From contig MFAZ01000018.1 of the NCBI GenBank assembly GCA_001776335.1, positions 54,657 to 86,955 on the forward strand: DNA of 32,299 nt. The letters run 5' to 3'. Of the stretch, positions 23,197 to 29,348 are shown one piece after another (the first letter of the stretch is position 1; every line of letters begins with the position of its first letter). Position numbers and translations under genes: made by a program. The notes under the pieces are model-generated. The model did not search any database. It was not told where the DNA came from and was given only the letters and a program-made list of their open reading frames with translations. Origin of the DNA: Candidatus Curtissbacteria bacterium RIFCSPHIGHO2_01_FULL_41_11. GTDB lineage: Bacteria; Patescibacteriota; Microgenomatia; Curtissbacterales; GWA2-41-24.

Positions 23197-23730
23197 AGGT
23201 TGGGATGTTTCAGGCTTTGGCTCAGGTTTGCTCGCCTCAGTTTTATCTACAGCTTGTTGGTTTTGCTCTGCTTTTACTTTATCTGATCCTTTAGACTCTT
23301 CAACTATTGCTTCTTTTGTAATAGATTCAGCCGCAGTTGTCTTTACTGCGTCAGTTTCTTCTTCCCGCTCACTTTGTGAGCGAGGCTCGCTCGCCTCGCT
23401 GCTCACCTCGTCTTCGACTTGTCGAAGCGGGCGAAGCGGGACTTTGTCGGCTTTTGCCTTGTCGCGTGCTAATTTTCTTTTGGAGACCTTTTTGGTCAAA
23501 CTACCCTTTTCCAGGAGGCTTATGACTGCAAGTGTTGGTTTTGCACCCTTTTTGGTCCAAGCGGCCAATTTTTCTTTATCTATTTCTAAAGAGGGCGTAT
23601 TGAACGGATTATAAAAACCCAAAATTTCCAAGAAACCCCCGTCTCTCTTACTTCGTGTATCTAGGGCCACGATGCGGAAAGAAACTTGGTGACTTTTGCC
23701 TGTTCTGGTAAGCCTTATTTTAACTGACAT
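23194..23730 (-). CDS. rpsP: 30S ribosomal protein S16 with long C-terminal extension
   Basis: The first 85 or so residues are a normal bS16 (MSVKIRLTRTGKSHQVSFRI, LGFYNPFN, TLAVISLLEKGSLTK). S16 is an assembly protein of the 30S subunit. The total length of 178 is about twice the usual 80-90. The tail (about 90-178) is acidic, Lys/Glu/Gln/Ala-rich and probably disordered. Codons 98-122 (23366-23440) are GC-rich and made of three adjacent palindromes, unlike the rest of the gene; they encode PLRPLRQVEDEVSSEASE and onward. They look inserted in frame. The stop codon lies within a heptamer array. Confidence 0.95.
   Translation of the reverse strand: MSVKIRLTRTGKSHQVSFRIVALDTRSKRDGGFLEILGFYNPFNTPSLEIDKEKLAAWTKKGAKPTLAVISLLEKGSLTKKVSKRKLARDKAKADKVPLRPLRQVEDEVSSEASEPRSQSEREEETDAVKTTAAESITKEAIVEESKGSDKVKAEQNQQAVDKTEASKPEPKPETSQP
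23366..23440. repeat. Palindrome-rich GC block inside rpsP
   Basis: Perfect palindromes CGCTCAC-TTT-GTGAGCG (23366-23382), CGAGGC-TCGCTC-GCCTCG (23381-23398) and CTTCGAC-TT-GTCGAAG (23412-23427), then two copies of CGAAGCGGG overlapping and following the last (23423-23440). The length of 75 bases keeps the frame. Confidence 0.7.
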
Positions 23731-23791
23731 AATTAGGTGTTTAATTTGCGATTTACAGCTTGGGGTATTATCTCAGAAAACACGCTTGGCT

Positions 23792-24505
23792 TCAACTAAT
23801 AGTTCTATCTACTTTTAAAAGAGCATCGCGAGCCGCACTTTGTGCGGCGGTTTGCTTGTTTCTGCCAACTCCCGCACCCAGTAGTTTGTCGTCGAGATAT
23901 ACACCGACTTTAAATTTTCTTTCATGGTCTGGTCCCCAAGAATTTATCAATTTATAAGTTGGTGATTTGTGCTTTTTGCGCTGGAGAATTTCCTGAAGTT
24001 TGGATTTATTGTCGGAAACTGCGGATTCTGCCAGCTCCTTCCAATTACTAAGTATGTTTTTTTCCAGGAACTTTTCCGACTTTTCCAGTCCCTGATCGAG
24101 AAAAATTGCGCCTATTAAGGCTTCGAAAGTGTTTGCCAGGATTGTTGTATTGGTGCGACCACCAGTATCTTCTTCACCTTTTGAAAGAAACAGATAGTGG
24201 CCAAGATCAAGATTTTCTGCAAGTTTTGCAAGTGTTTCTGTTCTAACTAGAGCGGCACGCAGCTGTGTCAGGTCACCCTCAGTACTATCGGGTAAATTTT
24301 CAAAAAGAAACTTCGATACTACAAGAGACAATACGGAATCACCCAAAAACTCCATTCTTTCATTTGACTGCCCTGTAAAATTTTTGTGTTCGTTTAAATA
24401 GGAGCGGTGAATAAAAGCGTTTTTTAAAAATTTTTCGTTGGCGAAGTTAATTCCAATAGCGTTTTGGAGTTTACTCACAGGACTAGACGGTTGTAACGTG
24501 TTCAT
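23792..24505 (-). CDS. rnc: Ribonuclease III
   Basis: A 237-residue RNase III from the ATG at 24505; a TTG at 24520 would add five residues. The catalytic signature is ERMEFLGDSVLSLVV and the second acidic site is NTFEALIGAIFLDQG. The C-terminal dsRNA-binding domain runs from about SKLQEILQRKKH to the AAQSAARDALL helix. It cuts double-stranded RNA in rRNA precursors and mRNAs. I prefer the ATG because it shortens the overlap with acpP to 23 bases. The order acpP-rnc is common in bacteria. Confidence 0.95.
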   Translation of the reverse strand: MNTLQPSSPVSKLQNAIGINFANEKFLKNAFIHRSYLNEHKNFTGQSNERMEFLGDSVLSLVVSKFLFENLPDSTEGDLTQLRAALVRTETLAKLAENLDLGHYLFLSKGEEDTGGRTNTTILANTFEALIGAIFLDQGLEKSEKFLEKNILSNWKELAESAVSDNKSKLQEILQRKKHKSPTYKLINSWGPDHERKFKVGVYLDDKLLGAGVGRNKQTAAQSAARDALLKVDRTIS

Positions 24506-24725
24506 ATAAATAATTGGCAATATCTGCGACCTGTTTAAATTTCAGATAATCGTTTGGAGGAATTTCTATTTCATATTTATCTTCAATCTGGGCAATAAGG
24601 TCTTCGAGGTCAAACTCTGTCATATTGAGGTCTGTTTCCAAAAAAGAGTCTTCTTCTACGGTATCTTCCTCAAGACCAAATTGTTTTACTATCAATTTTT
24701 TAAGTTCTTCAAGATAATCAACCAT
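24483..24725 (-). CDS. acpP: Acyl-carrier-protein-like protein lacking the phosphopantetheine serine
   Basis: An 80-residue acidic four-helix protein that aligns along its length with ACP, including SFLETDL, the DLEDLIAQIEDKYEIEIP helix and the final helix (VADIANYLYEHV). ACP carries acyl chains on a phosphopantetheine arm attached to Ser in a DSL motif. Here that site reads TEFD: Glu37 replaces the Ser, and no other Ser lies near. The protein therefore cannot be modified in the normal way. It overlaps rnc and follows nusB, in the place of acpP, but no fab gene is present. A retained non-enzymatic role, as a protein partner, is inference. The start touches a heptamer array. Confidence 0.85.
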   Translation of the reverse strand: MVDYLEELKKLIVKQFGLEEDTVEEDSFLETDLNMTEFDLEDLIAQIEDKYEIEIPPNDYLKFKQVADIANYLYEHVTTV

Positions 24726-24760
24726 AAAGTTAGTTATAAGTTATTAGCCACTAGCTACTA
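24726..24760. repeat. Heptamer array spanning the nusB stop and the acpP leader
   Basis: AAAGTTA, GTTATAA, GTTATTA, GCCACTA, GCTACTA. It abuts the acpP ATG and runs past the nusB stop into its last codons. TAGCCACTAG (24745-24754) is identical to ten bases of the pilN leader array. Confidence 0.85.
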
Positions 24761-25124
24761 GCCGTTTTGATTTAATTATTGCTCCCAAGACACCATTGAT
24801 GAAGCCAGGCGATGATTCACTTCCGTATTCTTTGGCTATTTCGACTGCTTCGTCTACTATTACTTTGTAGGGCTCTTTTATAGTTTTAAACATAAGCTCC
24901 CAGATTGCAAGTCTTAGAATTGAGATGTCCAGAGGGGCAATTTGAGCGATCGGCCAGGCAGGAGCGTTTTTAGAAATAAGGCTGTCGATGGTTTTTTGTT
25001 TTTTGATTACGGCCTTTGCCGTTTCGTTGTTTTTCAAATCTTTGTTTGCCTGAAAACTATACTCAAACAATTTTTTGACGGTTTCCACGCGAGCATGGTG
25101 GCGCGGATCACTTTTAAGCTTCAT
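24744..25124 (-). CDS. nusB: Transcription antitermination factor NusB
   Basis: A 126-residue all-helical protein, a little short of E. coli NusB (139). Signatures are KSDPRHHARVETVKKLFEYSFQ at the start, the central APLDISILRLAIWEL and EPYKVIVDEAVEIAKEYG, and the final FINGVLGAIIKS. With NusE (S10) it binds boxA of rRNA leaders to prevent early termination. The last five residues (LVASG) are encoded by heptamer repeats, so the C-terminus may have been set by array growth. Arrays lie on both sides of the gene. Confidence 0.92.
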   Translation of the reverse strand: MKLKSDPRHHARVETVKKLFEYSFQANKDLKNNETAKAVIKKQKTIDSLISKNAPAWPIAQIAPLDISILRLAIWELMFKTIKEPYKVIVDEAVEIAKEYGSESSPGFINGVLGAIIKSKRLVASG

Positions 25125-25201
25125 AGTATAAAGTATTCAGTATTATGTATTATGGTTAGGATTTCCTTAATACTATATACATGATACCTAATACTATTTA
25201 C
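25125..25201. repeat. Head-to-head heptamer array between rpmF and nusB
   Basis: Eleven units in one 7-base register: AGTATAA, AGTATTC, AGTATTA, TGTATTA, then TGGTTAG and GATTTCC, then TTAATAC, TATATAC, ATGATAC, CTAATAC, TATTTAC. The halves are inverse (AGTATT against AATACT), so it can fold into a long imperfect hairpin. It touches the nusB ATG and covers the rpmF stop (TTA, 25198-25200). Confidence 0.92.
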
Positions 25202-25353
25202 TTGTAGAAGCCGCAATTTGGACAGGCACGGTGTGGGAACTTTGGACTCTGGCACTTGGGGCAAGTTACTAAAGTTGGCAGACGAAGACTGATTGCAGCC
25301 TTTCTGGTTCGGGTTCGAGATTTTGCGTGTTTTTTCTTTGGTAATGGTGTCAT
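25198..25353 (-). CDS. rpmF: 50S ribosomal protein L32
   Basis: A 51-residue bL32. It begins MTPLPKKKHAKSRTRTRKA, the family pattern, and has the zinc ribbon Cys31/Cys34 (CPKC) and Cys44/Cys47 (CPNC). L32 is a structural protein of the large subunit. The ATG is complementary to 25351-25353 and the stop to 25198-25200. It is preceded by a clear promoter (25411-25440) and a heptamer array in the leader, so it likely opens the operon that runs to trmD. Confidence 0.95.
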   Translation of the reverse strand: MTPLPKKKHAKSRTRTRKAAISLRLPTLVTCPKCQSPKFPHRACPNCGFYK

Positions 25354-25354
25354 G

Positions 25355-25396
25355 ATTTAACTATAAACTATAAACTTTAAACTTGAAACTATAAAA
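25355..25396. repeat. Heptamer array in the rpmF leader
   Basis: ATTTAAC, TATAAAC x2, TTTAAAC, TTGAAAC, TATAAAA on the plus strand, which is AGTTTAT-like on the message strand. It ends one base from the rpmF start. Confidence 0.88.
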
Positions 25397-25410
25397 ATTG
25401 CCTTCGGGTG

Positions 25411-25440
25411 ATTATATAGGGGTTTGTTCGCTTGCGTCAA
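25411..25440 (-). promoter_or_regulatory. Predicted promoter of the rpmF-nusB-acpP-rnc-rpsP-khpA-trmD string
   Basis: On the minus strand, TTGACG (25435-25440), 18-base spacer, TATAAT (25411-25416). The start site near 25405 gives a leader of about 50 bases, mostly heptamers. The -35 box overlaps the end of the upstream gene. Confidence 0.75.
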
Positions 25441-25790
25441 CTTTGATGCGGGTTTCTCTTTGCTTGTTTTTTGGCGGTTCTGATAGCTTCGCGGCTCGTT
25501 CCTCCTCCAATAATTCTTCCTCCACCAAAAGAGACTGACTTTACGTCGAGAAGAGGCAAAATTCTTGAAGGTGTTAACTCAACTGCTTTTACTAATCCGC
25601 TTTCGTCTTCAACCGTGGCTGGTTTGTGCTGATAACCGTTGCAGTCGATTGGTTTATGCGATATCAAAGTAATTCTAAGCTCTTGGATGGAACGAATTTC
25701 TGGTGGAGGAACGTTTGGTTTGTTGAGGACAAGCCGACTTGATCCTTCCCTAACCGGTTTGATTCTTCTGCCTGGAATATATTGCTCCAT
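25437..25790 (-). CDS. Hypothetical protein upstream of rpmF
   Basis: A 117-residue basic protein that I do not recognise. It has no signal peptide or membrane segment. It begins MEQYIPGRRIKPVREGSSR; residues 30-60 may form a strand-rich region (ELRITLISHKPIDCNG), and a glycine-rich SFGGGRIIGGGTS lies near 86-98, before a basic helix AIRTAKKQAKRN. It stands alone between recG and rpmF, with its own promoter (25840-25869). A terminator-like hairpin lies between that promoter and the ATG, so expression may be conditional. Coding is supported by length and an uninterrupted frame with ordinary composition. Confidence 0.65.
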   Translation of the reverse strand: MEQYIPGRRIKPVREGSSRLVLNKPNVPPPEIRSIQELRITLISHKPIDCNGYQHKPATVEDESGLVKAVELTPSRILPLLDVKSVSFGGGRIIGGGTSREAIRTAKKQAKRNPHQS

Positions 25791-25798
25791 TTTCCAAT

Positions 25799-25829
25799 AA
25801 AAAAACTGCTACGGGTCAGGTTTGCAGTT
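25799..25829 (-). terminator. Terminator-like hairpin in the leader of the hypothetical gene
   Basis: On the minus strand, AACTGC (25824-25829) pairs with GCAGTT (25804-25809) across a 14-base loop, followed by T7. It lies after the promoter at 25840-25869 and before the ATG, so it may terminate recG read-through or act as an attenuator. Confidence 0.6.
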
Positions 25830-25839
25830 AACTGTTATT

Positions 25840-25869
25840 AGAATATTCTTTTTGTGAAAACTTTGTCAA
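25840..25869 (-). promoter_or_regulatory. Predicted promoter upstream of the hypothetical gene
   Basis: On the minus strand, TTGACA (25864-25869), 18-base spacer, TATTCT (25840-25845). The start would be near 25833, just ahead of the terminator-like hairpin. Confidence 0.55.
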
Positions 25870-25872
25870 GAT

Positions 25873-27909
25873 CTAATTCGGTTGGACATATTCAAGTTCA
25901 AAAGTATTTATTTTTTCTCTTAACAATGGATACTTTTCTAGGTTGGGGTCATTTTCTACCAGCTTTTTGGCTTCTGCTTGAGCTTTTGAAATCAAAACTT
26001 CGTCTGAGAGGTCGGCAATCTTTAAATTTGCAAAGCCTGATTGGCGAAATCCGAAAATTTCACCTGGTCCACGCAGCCTAAGATCAATTTCGGCAAGTTC
26101 AAATCCAACGTGAACTTTTTCCATGGATTTGAGGCGTTTTTGAGACATTTCTGATTGTGAATCGGAAAACAGGAGACAATAAGATTTGTGTTCTCCCCTG
26201 CCAACTCTGCCACGCAGCTGGTGAAGCTGGGCCAGTCCAAATCTTTCTGCAGATTCGATCATCATTATGGTTGCGTTTGGGATGTCGATTCCAACCTCAA
26301 CTACCGGTGTTGTCACCAAGATGTTGGTTTTGTCTGCTTTGAAGTTGCCTATGACTTTTTCCTTATCCTTACTTTTTAAGCGTCCGTGCAGAAGACCCAG
26401 TTTTACTTTTTTGCTGAAGTGGTTTTTTAGTTTTCCAAATTCAACTGTGGCTGCTTTTACGCTTTGCATTGTTTCGGAAGGCTCAACGAAAGGCGTGAGA
26501 ATGAACGCTTGTCTGCCTTCCATTATCTGCTTCTCGATAAATTGATAGGCGTCGAGCCTTTTTTTGTTTGGCACGACGAAGGTGGAAATTTTCTGGCGAC
26601 CAATGGGCATTTCGTCGAGAATGGAAAGATCAAGATCGCCATAAAGCGTCAGGGTCAGCGTTCTGGGGATAGGAGTTGCGGTCATGGTGAGCAGGTGGGG
26701 TGTTTCCTGTTTGGGACTTCCTGTAAAAAGTTTGGCACGCTGAGCTACACCGAATCTGTGCTGCTCGTCAACCACGACCAGCCCAATTTGTTTTTCAGCT
26801 TTGAAGGTTGAAAGAAGAGCGTGAGTTCCAACAGTAATGTCGCCTTTTTGTTTTTTGCTTCCTGTCCAGATGCCGGTTTTGATGCCGAAGGGTGAAAGGA
26901 GCTGGTTTATCGTCATTGCGTGTTGAAATACAAGAATTTCTGTTGGTGCTGCAATTAGCGTTTCGTAGCCGTTTAAATAGCTGATATAAGCTGCGGTTGC
27001 CGCTACTACAGTTTTTCCGGAGCCCACATCGCCTTCCAGAAGCCGGTTTGCGGGGATATTTTTCTGCATGTCTTGTAGAATTTCGGTAATTGCCCGCAGT
27101 TGCGCCTGGGTTAATTTGAAAGGGAGACTTTTAATAAATTCGACTACTTTCCCTTTTTCAACTTTCATGTTTGGAGCATGGTTTTTGTTTCGCCATTTCT
27201 CTTTTCTTTGTGCAGAAATGAATTGAGTTTCGAAAAGCTCGTCAAAGCCTAACCGTTTCCTAGCCAGGCTTACGTCTTGCAGGTTTTCGGGAAAATGAAT
27301 CTTGTGTAAGGCAGAATCTAAATCAATTAACTTTTGGTGGGAAATAATGTTATCCGGCATAAAATCTTTTTGTGATTTTAAATATTCAGGTAAAAATTTG
27401 GCGATCTTGGCCCGAAGCCATTTGGAGGTTACCCCTTCGGTTTCGGGGTAGACCGGGACAAGACGACCGGTGTGGAGAGTTGATAAGTCCTGGGGTGCGG
27501 TTTGAGTGCGTATTATTTCGTATTGTGGAGACATAAGTTTGAATCTGTGACCATCGAGTTCGACTTTTCCGGAGAGCGAAATCGGAGTACCTGCTTTAAT
27601 ATTTTTAGTCAGATATGGCTGGTTGAACCAGATGACTTCAATTGTTCCTGAGTCATCGGCCACCGTTGCCGTTGTGATGAACTTGCCCGTTCTGGTTCTG
27701 ATGTTTTTTATTTGCCAGACGTTACCTTGGATACTTACTTTTTCTCCAGGTGTTAAGTTTTGAATCGGCGCTATTTGCGAAAAATCATCATAGCGGAAAG
27801 GAAAGTGATAAATTAATTCTTCTAATGTTTCTATTTCGAGACGCTTCAGTTTATAGGAATAATATTGTCCAATTCCCGGAAGATTTTCGACTCGAGTTTT
27901 AGCGTCCAT
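25873..27909 (-). CDS. recG: ATP-dependent DNA helicase RecG
   Basis: A 678-residue RecG of normal length. The N-terminal wedge/OB domain runs to about 140 (VENLPGIGQYYSYKLKRL, TVADDSGTIEVIWFNQPY). Helicase motifs follow: Walker A GDVGSGKT at 293-300, DEQH at 381-384, TATPIPRTL, and in the second lobe TTPVVEVGIDIPNA and QLRGRVGRGEHKSYC. RecG remodels stalled replication forks and Holliday junctions. It follows a 38-codon gene by 37 bases, so it is likely in the tyrS operon. Confidence 0.97.
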   Translation of the reverse strand: MDAKTRVENLPGIGQYYSYKLKRLEIETLEELIYHFPFRYDDFSQIAPIQNLTPGEKVSIQGNVWQIKNIRTRTGKFITTATVADDSGTIEVIWFNQPYLTKNIKAGTPISLSGKVELDGHRFKLMSPQYEIIRTQTAPQDLSTLHTGRLVPVYPETEGVTSKWLRAKIAKFLPEYLKSQKDFMPDNIISHQKLIDLDSALHKIHFPENLQDVSLARKRLGFDELFETQFISAQRKEKWRNKNHAPNMKVEKGKVVEFIKSLPFKLTQAQLRAITEILQDMQKNIPANRLLEGDVGSGKTVVAATAAYISYLNGYETLIAAPTEILVFQHAMTINQLLSPFGIKTGIWTGSKKQKGDITVGTHALLSTFKAEKQIGLVVVDEQHRFGVAQRAKLFTGSPKQETPHLLTMTATPIPRTLTLTLYGDLDLSILDEMPIGRQKISTFVVPNKKRLDAYQFIEKQIMEGRQAFILTPFVEPSETMQSVKAATVEFGKLKNHFSKKVKLGLLHGRLKSKDKEKVIGNFKADKTNILVTTPVVEVGIDIPNATIMMIESAERFGLAQLHQLRGRVGRGEHKSYCLLFSDSQSEMSQKRLKSMEKVHVGFELAEIDLRLRGPGEIFGFRQSGFANLKIADLSDEVLISKAQAEAKKLVENDPNLEKYPLLREKINTFELEYVQPN

Positions 27910-27946
27910 AATTTCTCGTCAATTGTCGGGTGTTAAATTTCCGTTG

Positions 27947-28063
27947 TCAAATATTGGCGTAGAGGAGGTAGAGGGCAAACTGGCCGATGATAAAGGCAAG
28001 GCCGGAAATGATAATTACAAATTTCCAAAAATTTTTGAAATAGCGGCGTTTAAGGAGGAACAT
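27947..28063 (-). CDS. Small membrane protein of 38 residues
   Basis: A short frame from the ATG complementary to 28061-28063 to a TGA complementary to 27947-27949. Residues 1-14 are basic and aromatic (MFLLKRRYFKNFWK) and 15-35 are one membrane helix (FVIIISGLAFIIGQFALYLLY). The positive end would stay in the cytoplasm. It sits 20 bases after the tyrS stop and 37 before recG on the same strand. I do not recognise a family. Support comes from clean membrane topology and the snug fit in an otherwise empty gap. Confidence 0.6.
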   Translation of the reverse strand: MFLLKRRYFKNFWKFVIIISGLAFIIGQFALYLLYANI

Positions 28064-28083
28064 AAACTATTGTTAAATTATTT

Positions 28084-29250
28084 TTACTCTACTTTGACAA
28101 ATGTTTTCTTACCGACCTTTATGATTTGACCTGATTTGAGATTTATATTACCATTACTGACTACCTCGCCGTCAATTTCTATAGCGTTTTGCTCCAGCAG
28201 TCGTTTTGCCTGTGATTTGCTGCCCGCAATGTTAATTAAAACGTTGATCAATGGAGCGGCTGTGACTGTTGTTTGAGTGTCCGCTGGAAGGATGCCTTTC
28301 TGGTGGATAGACTCGAATTGTTTTTGGGCAATTTGAGCAGATTTATCATCTGAAAGTTGTTTGACTACTTCAAATGCGAGCAGTTTTTTGAACTCTAGAG
28401 GATTTTTGCCGCCTTTGATTTGTTTCTCAATCGATTCAATTTTTTCCATTTTTACGTCGGTTAAACATTCAAGACCCTTGATTATAACTTCGTCCGGGAA
28501 GCTCATTATTGCTCCGAATATCTGATCCGGAGAGTCGGCGATTGCGACTGCATTACCGGTTGTCTTGCCCACTTTTCGTCCCTCTTTGTCTATCAGGAGT
28601 TGTGTTGTCAAAACAAATTTGTTTTTGCCTTTCAGCTTTTGCATAAGGTGTCTGCCCATCATCATGTTGAAGAGTTGGTCGCGACCGCCGACTTCGACAT
28701 CGACGTCCATGGCGACAGAATCGTAACCTTGCATAAGAGGATAAAGCATTTCGACCAGTGACAGATCTTTATTTTCTTTTAATCTTTTTTGGTAGAGATC
28801 TCGCTCAATAAGTTGCTGGAAAGTCACTCTTGCGGCAATTGTAAAAAAATCATGGAGAGACATTTTGTCAGACCAGCTGCTGTTGAACATGAGCGAGACC
28901 GGATTTTTACCGTCGAAATCGAGTATTTTTGCCGCCTGTTCTTTATAAGTTTGGGCATTTTTGTCTACTTCATCTTTGGTGAGACTTGGTCTGGTTTCGT
29001 CCTTGCCGCTGGGGTCGCCGATTCTGCCAGTAAAATCGCCTATCAAAAAGATCACATGGTGGCCGAGCTCCTGCCACTGGCGTAGTTTTCGAAGGCCGAT
29101 CAGGTGGCCAATGTGAAGTTCTGGCGAAGTCGGATCGAAGCCCTGGTAAACTTTTAGTTTTTTGCCGCTTCTTAGAACTTTTTCCAGTTCTGATTTTGAC
29201 GGAAGCACACCATCTACACCACGATTTAATAATTCATCGATTTTGTCCAT
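28084..29250 (-). CDS. tyrS: Tyrosyl-tRNA synthetase
   Basis: A 388-residue class I synthetase that charges tRNA-Tyr. HIGH lies at 46-49 (ELHIGHLIG), and the second ATP motif is KVGKT at 226-230, the TyrRS variant of KMSKS. Tyrosine-site signatures include YQGFDPTSP and QGYDSVAMDVDVEVGGRDQ. The C-terminal S4 RNA-binding domain covers about 325-388 (SKSQAKRLLEQNAIEIDGEVV). The predicted promoter places the start of transcription at the ATG, so the message may have no leader. Confidence 0.96.
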   Translation of the reverse strand: MDKIDELLNRGVDGVLPSKSELEKVLRSGKKLKVYQGFDPTSPELHIGHLIGLRKLRQWQELGHHVIFLIGDFTGRIGDPSGKDETRPSLTKDEVDKNAQTYKEQAAKILDFDGKNPVSLMFNSSWSDKMSLHDFFTIAARVTFQQLIERDLYQKRLKENKDLSLVEMLYPLMQGYDSVAMDVDVEVGGRDQLFNMMMGRHLMQKLKGKNKFVLTTQLLIDKEGRKVGKTTGNAVAIADSPDQIFGAIMSFPDEVIIKGLECLTDVKMEKIESIEKQIKGGKNPLEFKKLLAFEVVKQLSDDKSAQIAQKQFESIHQKGILPADTQTTVTAAPLINVLINIAGSKSQAKRLLEQNAIEIDGEVVSNGNINLKSGQIIKVGKKTFVKVE

Positions 29251-29256
29251 ATTTGA

Positions 29257-29285
29257 ATCTTAGCCTTTTTTCAATATTCTGGCAA
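29257..29285 (-). promoter_or_regulatory. Predicted tyrS promoter giving a leaderless message
   Basis: On the minus strand, TTGCCA (29280-29285, five of six), 17-base spacer, TAAGAT (29257-29262). Only six bases separate the -10 box from the ATG at 29250, so transcription should start at the start codon. Confidence 0.5.
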
Positions 29286-29303
29286 TCATGTTTGATGTTT
29301 GAT

Positions 29304-29331
29304 TTTACACTGCCCATTCCTCTGATATAAT
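29304..29331 (+). promoter_or_regulatory. Predicted promoter of the class A PBP gene
   Basis: TTTACA (29304-29309, five of six), 16-base spacer, a perfect TATAAT (29326-29331) with TG one base upstream. The leader would be about 11 bases. Confidence 0.8.
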
Positions 29332-29348
29332 GTGCAAATCAAGCGAAT

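Noticed and set aside
23825..23850. Perfect palindrome GCCGCAC-TTT-GTGCGGC in rnc, similar in core to one in rpsP
   Set aside because: It encodes the conserved AAQSAAR helix of the dsRNA-binding domain, so chance codon choice explains it better than an insertion.
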